From Solanum dulcamara (lineage: Eukaryota; Streptophyta; Magnoliopsida; Solanales; Solanaceae): 64,000 nt of DNA. Shown piece by piece: positions 1 to 11,384 of this stretch. The position numbers and the translations under genes were made by a program. The stretch lies in NCBI RefSeq assembly GCF_947179165.1, contig NC_077241.1:29569246-29633245 (forward strand). The letters are read 5' to 3'. Numbering within the stretch: the first letter of the stretch is position 1; each line of letters begins with the position of its first letter. A model generated the notes under the pieces. That model saw only the letters and a list, made by a program, of their open reading frames with translations, was not told the DNA's origin and ran no database searches.

Positions 1-2877
1 CTAAACTTGTTGAGTGGAATCCTGAGCTGGGGGACTCCCAAAATCTGTATTGTACCTGCGGGCATAAAACGTAGCCCCCCCCCCCCCAAAGAAAGGGGGT
101 CAGTACGATATATGTATTGAGTATATAAGCATAACATAACTGAGATAACAACTGAACCAAGGATGCAGGAAAACAAGTATAACATTTAATAGGGTACTGT
201 ACTTGCACTTTACAAAATAAAGTCATGTATACCACTATCACATACCGTATCTGGCCCGCTCGGGGACTCGGTGTTACAAATTTATCTTTATGTCATCATA
301 AGCATAAATATACCATAACCGGCCCATTAATGAGACTCGGTCTGCAATCATGTCGTCTTATCTTTGTATTCACATAGCATATCCGGCCCTTGGTGGGGCT
401 CGGTCATACCCGCCCCTTGTTGGGACTCGGTAAATATTTATATCATCTTATATCATACCCGGCCCCTTTTTGGGACTTCGGTCGTACCCGGCCCTCTATG
501 GGACTCGGTAAGGATATGTTAAACATATGCACAAGCAGAGTAGTAAGTAACCATATGCAAGCTAGATCATTACCGCAGAGATCGTATCATGTTTAACTTA
601 CAGCTAAGATATGCCAAAAGAAGAAAGAGAATAAGCTCTATATAGTCTGTACTTTCCTTCAGGTGATCTTCATATAATATTTCGTACCCGGACCTTCATG
701 GGGATCGGTGAACCACAATGGAATCATAATCTCATTTTCATATCAAACACATCTCACTAGGAATGAAAGATAGCTTCCCATACATTATATTCTGACACAT
801 AGAAGCCCTACTAGGTAATACTTAATCTTGACAAAAACTCTAATACTGAACAGTGGATTGGGGTTATGAGGCATACTCGGAATTCTGGGAATGGAATTAT
901 CCCCGCACTTCATATATAATTCACTTAAGGCTAAACATTGCCAAAAGGAAAGAAAGATAGTTGTACGAACTTATACCAAAACATGCCAAGAGAAAGCTTT
1001 ACATACCTTGTCTAAATTATTCCTTATCCTGCTTGTATCGCCATCCTTTGAACCTATTCAACATGAAAGTAGTATGAATATCAACCACTTTTACTTTTCA
1101 GCACCCTAGATTACATCTTAGTATTAATGGAATCTATTTCCTTAGTCGTTTCCCCGACTAGTTCTGTTATTCGCTTAAGGCGTCGACGAAAATTGGGCAG
1201 CACCTCCCCTATAATGTTCCCTATCCAAATTTCCAATTAGGTACCTAATACCTACAGCCAACCAACCACAACAACCTACAGTAATTCACACCAACAATAT
1301 ACAACATAAACTCCAAACGACTTATTCAAAAATACAGTAGGACAATAGGGCGTCTAGCCTTTATTTTGTAACACGTTTCATTATACGCAGCGAGGGGTCG
1401 TGTGGATTCAACCAGAAGCACCCTAATCCACATTAGAACATATTTAGGATCTGCAACAACACATTACACCCCTGCAGCAACAACTTACAAGAACGACACT
1501 TTATTTCGACGACAATTCACTTGTAGCGACTCCAATTTAGTTTATTTCAGATGTCAAGCATATTTATCATATTTTCACATTTCCAGCCACTTACACAACG
1601 TACAATACCCTATATAACAACTCCATAAACTCCAAATTAAAAGGAAAGGCCTTACCTTACGTTAAACTTGTCAAACTCGCCAAAACTATCAAAACGCAAA
1701 ATCTGGACAGCCCATTGTCTTATATTGTTGCTTAGTTTCGGAAGGGTAATTGAGAGAAACATGATTTGTGGCCTGAATGATAGTTATAGACATGTGTATC
1801 AAGGTCGCAAACAATTTTGAATTACCCCTACAGCAATATTTTACGAAACTATATGCCCAAAATACTCACAGCTGTCCGTGTAGGATTTCCAAAGCACAAT
1901 ATGGGCAGCAGCTCCCCCAAGATTCACCACCATTTTTGGAGTAGAGAAAAGCAAAACTGGGTTGTAGCGTCTACATGAAAGTTGTATCCCTATGAAATAT
2001 CATTCCAAAACATCTTGAATCACCCGAAACTAAGCTTTACACAAGGAGTTATACTCATATTACTAACAGCAGTCCTATTCAAAAACGGGTTTCTTAACAA
2101 GAACGAAAACCTCCTCGTTGCCCCAATGATAAATTTTTTATATGGTAAAACACCGTTATTTAATCGCGGTATACCTTGAATAATTAATTCCCGAATCGAA
2201 AACGGAGGGCTTACCTTATTTGGTTGCTGCCGTAGCTCTCTCTATTTCTTTCAGGCTTGCTCCTAACTTTTCCAAGTCTCAAATGAATCAAAGATGAGAG
2301 ATTAGTCATCTTTACATGTATATATACCCTTTTTAAGAGGGTGACACATGTCAGCCCCTAGAGGTGACATGTGGCATCCCCCTAGGGTGCCACCTCACAC
2401 CATGCGGCCACTCACGTGCTGCCACGTGGCATGTGGGGGGGGGGGGGGGGTCCACCTCAAGTAGGTGAGTCACCTGCTTGCTTGTCACCTACTTGCTTCG
2501 CTATCGCTTCATCCTTTCCTTATATCTCTTCTGTGGGTTCGTAATTTCGTCGCACTTTAAGAGCCTATGTATTCCTAACGAATTAGTCTCAACACACACT
2601 CGAGTAGCTTAAGTAAGTAAGACCTCCATGTTGGTAGCTTACGCGACTCAATTGTGTGCTACGACTCATTTCTCGGCCTACAACTCGTTTCAAATTTTTA
2701 TAACCTTATTTCCAATCTTCCTTATTATGAAGCATTTCGTTCTCCTTTCCTTGGAGTTATTTGATAGCATTATTAACTATCCGACTCACATAACGACTTT
2801 TAAGAAACTTAAGATCCATCCCAGAAACTTGAGATGCTTAAGAAGCCTTCTAAGGTACCAAAGTACGAGGTGTAACA
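1..2877 (-). repeat. LTR1 of non-autonomous gypsy-type element A (truncated by window edge)
   Basis: The right part of a minus-strand LTR, ending in GGTGTAACA directly before a polypurine tract. It begins inside the LTR at the same point as position 4965 of LTR2 and matches LTR2 closely for its whole length, with an offset of about 4.94-4.97 kb. It carries a 13-C run (75-87) and a 16-G run (2435-2450). Short ORFs within it, such as the one at 891-1109, are antisense to the element and have no recognisable product. Confidence 0.88.
2435..2450. repeat. 16-bp G homopolymer in U3 of LTR1
   Basis: The equivalent site in LTR2 (about 7355) has only four G. The run follows a CCACGTGGC box. It is either slippage expansion or an assembly artefact. 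Confidence 0.9.
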
Positions 2878-2891
2878 TCCTTCCCCCCTTT
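2878..2891 (-). other. Polypurine tract (PPT) of element A, copy 1
   Basis: On the minus strand this reads AAAGGGGGGAAGGA immediately before the LTR start TGTTACACC. Purine-only sequence abutting the 3' LTR is the plus-strand priming site of LTR retrotransposons and fixes the element orientation as minus. Confidence 0.85.
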
Positions 2892-2893
2892 AG

Positions 2894-2913
2894 AACATTC
2901 GTCCCCGAATGTT
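2894..2913 (-). other. Hairpin next to the PPT
   Basis: Perfect 8-bp stem AACATTCG / CGAATGTT with a 4-nt loop, three bases from the PPT. The same hairpin recurs beside every PPT in the window (7859, about 34002, 46743, 57829) with few changes. Confidence 0.75.
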
Positions 2914-4545
2914 AACTATCCTCATAAGGTCTTACGAGTGCTTCAGGATTCTTCTGTACTGGCTGCCGTTCATAGGCCTTGTATTAACTCATATGGTCTA
3001 TTTAAGAAGGTAGATTACCTGTAGGCATAAGGAACAGGTGATATTTCTTTTCTTTTACTTCTTTCCAGTTTTGTTACCATACATCATATTGCACCCTTTA
3101 CACGAACATGTGTAGGAGATTAAAGTAGCCCGAAAGATGTTTTAGCATCACCATACTAGTCTGTACGTAAACCTGTGTCGTTTCTTACTTCCTTCCTTTG
3201 CTTACCCTTAAGTTTCCTCATATTCCAGTATAGGAGAGATCTCTCGTCCTTTCCTTGTTTTGCTGCTTGTACACCACAATATTAGTAGTCAGTAACTTTG
3301 TTACAAACATCTTACCTTCAGTCGAGTATAGCCTGGCTATTCCTTACAGTATGTTTAAGTTCTCATCGTAATTCTCTTGTTGTATTCATCCCTTTTGTAT
3401 GCACCTATTCTTTGATGTCATACTATTCAAGTCCTTACTATCAATTCTCCGCACAGTCTCCGGTATCATGGCTTCTATTCATTTATTTCTGGCCTTTAGA
3501 TCTTATTAACTCGTGCCAGTATGGTATGTCATTTGAAGCCACTTCCCCCCTTTAGGGTTTACCCATTCACTATCTGTTGTGTTCTACCTTACGCCCTTAT
3601 TTCCAATTTTCCAATACGTATGATTCTTTTCCAACACATTCGGTATACTGCACCATATCTATGCCTTCCTTTATATCTTCCATACCTTTGGTTGCCTAGG
3701 TACGATGACTTAACACAATCATGAGGTGCTAATCCTGTCTAATTATGGGTACTCGAGTCACGTAGCAATTTATTCGAAGCCACTTTTTCATAAGGCTTTA
3801 CTTATTTTCATAACTATCCTTATTATATTCATATCATATCCTGTTCGCATTCTACCCCATAGTATAACACTTGTTACCTTTTTTCACGATTCTTATTGTA
3901 GGTTACTTACCCTTCTTGGTTTGTCTTATCCTTAATATATCATTCTATCTAGAACTACCAGTCTTTCCTAAATTGTTTTCCTTTTATTTCAAGGAAAATT
4001 TGGGCAGAGTTTCCTCTGTATTCCTTACTATCTCAACACCTGCACGCAGAAAATGCCAACAATGCCTCACAGGGGTAATACGCATAAAGATACATATATG
4101 CGTATCATATCACGTTATATCGCAGCCTCACAGGGCGCCCAATATCAACAATAGTATAAACTGATGGAGTTACCTCGTATGTCCAACTCGAACTGCACCT
4201 GTTTACAGTTTCTGTCTACTTTTCCTTTCAATTTTCAACTTTACATGTCAACAGTAATTCAATACCTTACCTGGCACCTATCATTCGTGCCTTGCTTACT
4301 TGTGTGCTATGTAACTTCCAATATCGTCAGTAACCTTCTTATATTGATATTGTCCTTCTGCTGAAATCAGAAGTTAGTATGAGGAATTTCATTCCCTATG
4401 ACTCGGCTCTATTGCACGATCGTAGATATGAAAGAAAGGTAACATCCTAAATGTCTTGTAGCCTCTTGTCTATAGATGTGGTGCACAACACACCGATACA
4501 CAAGACTCTACTAGACACGGTCTGTTGACACTCCAAAGACAAACT

Positions 4546-4557
4546 GCTCTGATACCA
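4546..4557 (-). other. Primer-binding site (initiator tRNA-Met), copy 1
   Basis: GCTCTGATACCA on the plus strand is the reverse complement of TGGTATCAGAGC, the plant initiator-Met PBS. It is 4 nt from the LTR end at 4562. Confidence 0.92.
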
Positions 4558-4866
4558 CTTCTGTCACGACCCAACCCCATGGGTAGCGACTGGGGTCCGA
4601 CCTAGACCCCCATATACATAGTTTTCAACTATAGTCAAATTAAACTATGAGTAAGCGATACTACTCATGAGAACCCAATTAGTTAAAACTTTTTCGTGTA
4701 CGTGTGGCCTCTTTCATTCATATCGTATCATAAAAGAGAATGCAAGCCGACAAGACTTCCATAATGTAAAAACATTTACAACGTGCTATATAGGCACAAC
4801 CGAAATAAACTAATGAACAACCCACACATACATGTCTACAGACCTCTAAGAATAGGAACGCCAACA

Positions 4867-4892
4867 TATGGCGGGACAGGGCCCCCGCCATA
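4867..4892. other. Conserved GC-rich LTR stem-loop (TATGGCGGG / CCCGCCATA)
   Basis: Perfect 9-bp stem with an 8-nt loop. In LTR3 the same hairpin (9900-9925) is TACGGCGGG / CCCGCCGTA: the T-A pair is replaced by C-G on both arms. Another perfect copy is at 25757-25782 in the plus-strand LTR. Confidence 0.7.
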
Positions 4893-7729
4893 CCCCTATG
4901 TAACAAAATATATACATCGGTGGTTTGGTACCAAAACATGGATCCGAATGAGTGGAGCTCTTCTAAACTTGTTGAGTGGAATCTTGAGCAGGTGGACTCC
5001 CAAAATCTATATTGTACCTGCGGGAATGAAACGCAGCCCCCCCTCCCGAAGAAAAGGGGGTCAGTACGATATATGTATTGAGTATATAAGCATAACATAA
5101 CTGAGATAACAACTGAACCAAGGATGCAGGAAACCAAGTATAACATTTAATAGGATATTGTACCTGCACCTTACAAAATAAAGTCATGTATACCACTATC
5201 ACATACCGTATCTGGCCCGCTCGGGGACTCAGTGTTACAAATTTATCTTTATGTCATCATAAGCATAAATATACCATAACCGGCCTATTAATGAGACTCG
5301 GTCTGCAATAACGTCGTCTTATCATTGCATTCACATAGCATACCTGACCCTTGGTGGGGCTCGGTCATACCCGGCCCTTGTTGGGACTCGGTGAATATTT
5401 ATATCATCTTATATCATACCCGGCCCCTTTTTGGGACTTCGGTCGTACCCGGACTTCTATGGGACTCGGTAAGGATATGTAAACCATATGCACAAGCAGA
5501 GTAGTAAGTAACCATATGCAAGCTAGATCATTACCTCATAGATCGTATCATGTTTAACTTATAGCTAAGATATGCCAAAAAAAGAAAGAGAATAAGCTCT
5601 ATATAGTCTGTACTTTCCTTCAGGTGATCTTCATATAATATTTCGTACCCGGACCTTCATGGGGATCAGTGAACCACTATGATCTTCAAATAAATCTCAC
5701 TGGGAATGAAAGATAGCTTCCCATACATTATATTCTGACACATAGAAGCCCTACTAGGCAATACTTAATCTTCACAGAAACTCTAATACTGAACAGTGGA
5801 TAGGGGTTATGAGGCGTACTCGGAATTCTGGGAATGGAATTATCCCCGCACTTCATATACAATTCACTTAAGGCTAAACATTGCCAAAAGGAAAGAAAGA
5901 TAGTTGTACGAACTTATACCAAAACATGCCAAGAGAAAGCTTTACATACCTTGTCTAAATTATTCCTTATCCTGCTTGTCTCGCCGTCCTTTGAACCTAT
6001 TCAACATGAAAGTAGTATGAATATCAACCCCTTTTACTTTCCAGCACCCTAGGTTACATCTTAGTATTAATGGAATCTATTTCCTTAGTCGTTTCCCCGA
6101 CTAGTTCTGTTATTCGCTTAAGGCGTCGACGAAAATTGGGCAGCACCTCCCCTATAATGTGCCCCATCCAAATTTCCAATTAGGTCCATAAGACCTACAG
6201 AAAACCAACCACAACAACCTACAGCAATTCACACCAACAATATACAACATAAACTCCAAACGACTTATTCAAAAATACGGTAGGACAATCGGGCGTCTAG
6301 CCTTTATTTTGTAACGCCTTTCATTATACGCAACGAGGGGTCATGTACATTCAACTAGAAGCACCCTAATCCACATTAGAACATATTTAGGATCTGCAAC
6401 AACACATTACACCCCTGCAGCAACAACTCACAAGAACGAACCTTTATTTCGACGACAATTCACTTGTAGCGACTCCAATTTAGTTTATTTCGGACATCAA
6501 GCATATTTATCATATTTTCACATTTCCAGCCGCTTACACAACGTACAATACCCTATATAACAACACCATAAACTCCAATTTAAAAGGAAAGGCCTTACCT
6601 TACGTTAAACTTGTCAAACTCGCCAAAACTATCAAAACGCGAAATCTGGACAGCCTATTTTCTTATATTGTCGCTTAGTTTCGGAAGGGTAATTGAGAGA
6701 AACAGAATTTGTGGCCTCAATGATAGTTATATATGTGTGTATCAAGGTCGCAAACAATTTTGAATTACCCCTACAGCAATTTTATACGAAAATATATGCC
6801 CAAAATACTCACAGCTGTCCGTGTAGGATTTCCAAAGCACAATCTGGGCAGCAGCTCCCCCAATATTCACCACTATTTTTAGAGTAGAGAAAAGCAAAAC
6901 TGGGTTGTAGCATCTACATGAAAGTTGTATCCCTATGAAATATCTTTCCAAAACATCTTGAATCACCCAAAACTAAGCCTTACACAAGGAGTTATACTCA
7001 TATTACTAACAGCAGTCCTATTCAAAAACGGGTTTCTTAACAAGAACAAAAACCTCCTCGTTGCCCCCAATGATAAATTTTTTATATGGTCAAACACCGT
7101 TATTTAATCGCGGTATACCTTGAATAATTAATTCCCGAATTGAAAACGGAGGGCTTACCTTATTTGGTTGCTGCCGTAGCTCTCTCTATTTCTTTCAAGC
7201 TTGCTCCTAACTTTTCCAAGTCTCAAATGAATCAAAGATGAGAGATTAATCATCTTTACATGTATATATACCCTTTTTAAGAGGGTGACAGGTGGCAGAC
7301 CCATAGGGCGCCACCTCACACCATGCGTCCACTCACGTGCTTCCACGTGGCATGTGGGGTCCACCTCAAGTAGGTGAGTCACCTGCTTGCTTGTCACCTG
7401 CTTGCTTCGCTATCGCTGCGTCATTTCCTTATTTCTCTTCCGTGGGTTCGTAATTTCATCGCACTTTAAGAGCCTATGTATTCCTAACGACTTAGTCTCA
7501 ACACACACTCGAGTAGCTTAAGTACGTAAGACCTCCAAGTTGGTAGCTTACGCGAGTCAATCGAGTGCTATGACTCATTTCTCGGCCTCCAACTCCTTTC
7601 AAATTTTTATAACCTTATTTCCAATCTTCCTTATTATGAAGCATTTCGTTCTCCTTTCCTTGGAGTTATTTGATAGCATTATTAACTATCCGACTCACAT
7701 AACGGCTTTTAAAAAACTTAAGAGCCTTC

Positions 7730-7842
7730 CCAGAAACATGAGACGCTTAAGAAGCCTTCTAAGGTACCAAATACGGGGTGTAACACCAGAAACTTGAGAA
7801 GCTTCAAAAGCATTCTAAGGTACCAAAGTAAGGGGTGTAACA
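7730..7842 (-). repeat. Tandem duplication of the LTR outer end (2 x 57 bp)
   Basis: Two copies of the terminal segment, each ending GGGGTGTAACA (at 7785 and 7842). LTR1 has only one copy. The PPT follows the second. Confidence 0.85.
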
Positions 7843-7856
7843 TCCTTCCCCCCTTT
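7843..7856 (-). other. Polypurine tract of element A, copy 2
   Basis: Identical to the tract at 2878-2891, abutting the LTR2 terminus, and followed by the conserved hairpin (7859-7878). Confidence 0.85.
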
Positions 7857-9512
7857 AGAACATTCATCCCCGAATGTTAACTAGCCTCATAAGGTCTTTC
7901 GAATGCTTCAGGATTATGCTATACTGGTTGCCGTTCATAGGCTTTGTATTAACTCATATGGTCTATTTAAGAAGGTAGATTACCTGTAGGCATAGGGAAC
8001 ATGTGATATTTCTTTTCCATTTCATCTTTCCAGTTCCTTTACCACACATCATATTGCACCCTTTACACGAACATGTGTAGGAGCTTAAAATAGCCCGAAA
8101 GATGCTTTAGCATCACCATACTAGTCTGTACGTAAACCTGTATCATTTCTTACTTCCTTCCTCCACTTACCCTTGAGTTTCCTCATATTCCAGTATAGGA
8201 GAGATCTCTCATCCTTTCCTTGTTTTGCTGCTTGTACACCACAATATTAGTAGTCAGTAACTTTGTTACCAATATCTTACCTTCAGTCGAGTATAGCCTG
8301 GCTATTCCTTACAGTATGTTTAAGTTCTCCTCGTAATTCTCTTGTTGTATTCATCCCCTTTGTATGCACCTATTCTTTGATGTCATACTATTCAAGTCCT
8401 TACTATTAATTCTCCGCACTTTCTCCGGTATCATGGCTTCTATTCGTTTATTACTGGCGTTTAGATCTTATTAACTTATGCTAGTATGGGATCTCACTTG
8501 AAGCCACTTCCCCCCTTTAGGGTGTACCCATGTCACTATCTATTGTGTTCTACCTTACGCCCTTATTTCCAATTTTCCAATACGTATGATTCTTTTCCAA
8601 CACATTCAGTATACTGCACCATACCTATGCCTTCCTTTATATCTTCCAGACCTTTGGTTGCCCAGGTACGATAACTTAACACAATCATGAGGTGCTAATC
8701 CAGTCTAATTATGGGTACTAGAGTGACGTAACAATTTATTCGAAGCCATTTTCTCACAAGGCTTTACTTATTTTCATATCTATCCTCATTATATTCACAT
8801 CATATCCTGTTCGCATTCTACCCCATAGAATAGCACTTCTTAACCTTTTTCACGATTCTTACTGTGGGTTACTTACCCTTCTTGGTTAGTCTTATCCTTA
8901 ATATATCATTCTATCCAGAACTACTAGTCTTTCCTAAATCATTTTCCTTTTATTTCAAGGAAAATTTGGGCAGAGTTTCCTCTGTATTCCTTACTATTTC
9001 AACACCTGCACGCAAAAAATACCAACAATGCCTCACAGGGGTAATACGCATAAAGATACATATATACGTATCATATCACGTCATATCGCAGCCTTACAAG
9101 GCTCCCAATATCAACAATAGTATAAACTGATGGACTTACCTCGTATGTCCAACTTGAACTGCACCTGTTTAGACTTTCCGTCTACTTTTCCTTTCAATTT
9201 TCAACTTTACATGTCAACCACAATTCCATACCTTACATGGCACCTATCATTCGTGCCTTGCTTAACTGCGTGCTGTGTAACTTCCAATATCATCAGTAAC
9301 CTCCTTATATTGATATTGTCCTTCTGCTGAAATCCCAAAGTTAGTATGAGGAATTTCATTCCCTATGACTCGGCTTTATCGCACGATCATAGATATGAAA
9401 GAAAGATAACATCCAAAATGTCCTGTAGCCTCTTGTCCATAGATGTGGTGCACAACACACCGATAAACAAAACTATACTAGAGATGGTCTGTAGAAACTC
9501 CAAGGACGAACT

Positions 9513-9524
9513 GCTCTGATACCA
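9513..9524 (-). other. Primer-binding site (initiator tRNA-Met), copy 2
   Basis: Same 12-nt complement of TGGTATCAGAGC, 4 nt from the LTR3 start at 9529. Confidence 0.92.
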
Positions 9525-10310
9525 CTTCTGTCACGACCCAACCCCGTGGGCCGCGACAGGGGCCTGACCTGGACCCCCATTTATGTAACTGTCGACTACA
9601 GTCAAATTGGACTATGTATAACGTGATACTGCTCACGAAAACCTCAATGGGTTAAAACTTTTTCATGTTTATATAGCCTCCTAGATATAGGAACCCGACA
9701 CATGAACCCAGTGGGTGATAAAATATTCATACACGTGTGGCCTCTTTCATTTGCATCATGTCATGAAAAGGAAAGCCAGCCGATAGGGCTGCCACAACAT
9801 AATAGCTTTTACAACATATCGCATAGGCATAACCAAAATAAACTCCTAAACAACCCACACACATATGTCTACATACCTCTAAGAATAAGAACGACAACAT
9901 ACGGCGGGACAGGGCCCCCGCCGTACCCCTGCATAAACAAATATATACATCGCAGGACCAGTACTCAAAAGCTAGGCTCCGAAATAGTGAAGTACTTCCA
10001 ATATAACTGAGCGGAAATCCTAAGCTGGCAGATCTCTGAAATGAACATTCGTACCTGCGGGCATGAAACGCAGCCCCCCGAGGAAAGGGGGGTCAGTACG
10101 CTACATGTACTGAGTATATAAGCATACATAACTGAGATAACAACTAAAACAGGGATGCAGGAAACCAAGTATAGCATTTAATAGGGTACTATACCTGCAT
10201 CTCATAAAATAAAGTCATGTATACCATTATCACGTACCGTATCCGGCCCGCTCGGGGACTCGGTGTTACAAACACATTATGTATCATAATAGGCATATGC
10301 ATATTATTAG

Positions 10311-10528
10311 CACTGTGGAACGTACAGCCCGATCCATATATATAGCAAGAGCATGCCGAGGAACGACGGCCCGATCCATATGTCACATGATAATGCCGAG
10401 GTACGATGGCCTGATCCATATATATAATGCATAATAATGCCGAGGTACGACGGCCCGATCCGTATAATGCATAATAATGCCGAGGTATAACGGCCCGATC
10501 CGTATAATGCATAATAATACCGAGGTAC
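10311..10528. repeat. Minisatellite, about 40-43 bp unit, in LTR3 (left part)
   Basis: Degenerate units built around GCCGAGGTACGACGGCCCG followed by AT-rich ATAATGCATAATA. About six units here, continuing at 13588-13703 beyond the inserted solo LTR. The inverse array at 25050-25380 in the plus-strand LTR is the same repeat. Confidence 0.8.
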
Positions 10529-10558
10529 TATCACGAACCAACCCCGTAGGCCGCAACT

Positions 10559-10577
10559 GGGGTCCGACTTGGACCCC
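10559..10577. other. LTR-end stem-loop (GGGGTCC / GGACCCC)
   Basis: Perfect 7-bp stem with a 5-nt loop about 30 nt inside the LTR end next to the PBS. In the solo LTR at 20376 it is AGGGTCC / GGACCCT (20406-20424), a compensatory change of the outer pair. Confidence 0.65.
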
Positions 10578-11029
10578 CCGTATACATATCTATCAGTTGT
10601 GGTCACATTGAACAGTAAATAAACAATATCATGTAACAAATCCCCACTGGGCGATAACATTTTCATAAACATATAGCCCTTTTCATTTGTATCACAACAT
10701 GATAGGGCACGCAAGCCGACAAGGCTTCCATAACATAATAATATATATCATATATCATGTAGACCCTACTGCATCAAATTGACATATACAACCTACATAT
10801 ACATGTCTGCAGACCTCTAAAAATATAAATGACAACATATGGCGGGACAGGTCCCCTATCGTACCCTGAATGGATAACACAATGTTATACATCAGTGGAA
10901 AATATCAAAAACTAGGCCCCGATACAATGGAACCTCTTCCAGCTGAGCTGCGTGGAATCCTAAGCTGACAGACTTCCAAAACCTGTATCTGTACCTGCGG
11001 GCATGAACGCACCCCCTCGAAAAGGGGGT

Positions 11030-11048
11030 CAGTATGACATATATACTG
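11030..11048. other. Conserved LTR hairpin CAGTAT / ATACTG
   Basis: 6-bp stem and 7-nt loop directly after a C-run/G-run stem. Other LTRs have CAGTAC / GTACTG (10094-10112), and N4 has CAGTAC / ATACTG (54974-54992), which is a G-U pair on the transcribed minus strand. Confidence 0.6.
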
Positions 11049-11217
11049 AGTATGTAAAACGTAACATAGTACAACTGGAGGTATATCCAAAATAGAGAAG
11101 CAGGGGATAAAATGTCAAATCAGAAACATGTACCAGTACTTTGTGAATCACAAAAACATGCATGCTCAAATCTTCAATATAGCCGGCCCCGTCAGGGGTC
11201 TGGTGAATCATATATAT

Positions 11218-11384
11218 AGTATCAGTATCAGGCCCCAGGCCATCATATGTAGTATCAGTATCAGGCACCAGGAAATCACATGTAGTATCAGTATCAGTAT
11301 CAGGCCCCAGGCCATCATCATAGTATCAGTATCAGGCCCCAGGCTATTATCATAGTATCAGTATCTGGCCCCAGGCCATCATAT
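11218..11384. repeat. Minisatellite, about 33 bp unit x 5
   Basis: Units of AGTATCAGTATCAGGCCCC plus AGGCCATCATATGT-like sequence, with one unit carrying an extra AGTATC hexamer. A related array with units of about 55 bp is at 54122-54285 in N3. Confidence 0.88.

Larger units (their letters stand above)
2878..4561 (-). mobile_element. Internal region 1 of element A, non-coding (1.68 kb)
   Basis: Lies between the PPT and the PBS. I find no gag or pol reading frame. Parts near the PBS match the leader of the longer elements M2, N2 and N4 (the segment with 'aatgcctcaca' and the following 400 bp). A middle part matches M2 around 35020-35130. It therefore looks like a deletion derivative of a gypsy element. 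It must depend on other elements for reverse transcriptase and integrase. It is nearly identical to 7843-9528. Confidence 0.85.
4562..7842 (-). repeat. LTR2 of element A (3.28 kb), shared by two internal regions
   Basis: Runs from TGTCACGACCCAACCCC (LTR 3' end, reverse complement) to GGGGTGTAACA. A PBS lies on its left and a PPT on its right, so it serves as the 5' LTR of the left unit and the 3' LTR of the right unit. It includes the GC-rich stem-loop at 4867-4892, the C-run/G-run hairpin near 5036, and a duplicated 57-bp terminus (7730-7785 and 7786-7842). Confidence 0.9.
7843..9528 (-). mobile_element. Internal region 2 of element A, non-coding (1.69 kb)
   Basis: Near-identical second copy of 2878-4561 between a PPT and a PBS, also without gag or pol frames. 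The two copies with the shared LTR2 give an LTR-internal-LTR-internal-LTR array, as expected from unequal recombination between LTRs. Confidence 0.85.

Noticed and set aside
1982..2179. ORF repeated at 6925-7107 as a possible small gene
   Set aside because: The second copy is frameshifted, and both are LTR sequence antisense to the element.
2435..2450. Poly-G as a telomere or G-quadruplex element
   Set aside because: A lone homopolymer where other LTR copies have four G; slippage or sequencing error is simpler.
2878..4561. A 5S relic in element A interior (GCCAGTATGGTATGTCAT near 3511)
   Set aside because: Only a few bases resemble the 5S 5' end, and the box A and box C motifs are absent, so it cannot be supported.
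4718..5146. 142-codon minus-strand ORF
   Set aside because: Lies wholly in LTR2, is not open in the other LTRs, and has no recognisable domain.
10307..10714. 135-codon minus-strand ORF with repeated peptide motifs
   Set aside because: Translation of the minisatellite across an LTR junction; the periodicity is the DNA repeat, not a protein.
10311..11384. CRISPR-like spaced repeats
   Set aside because: Units are degenerate, directly abutting, without unique spacers of constant length, and sit in plant LTRs; these are minisatellites.
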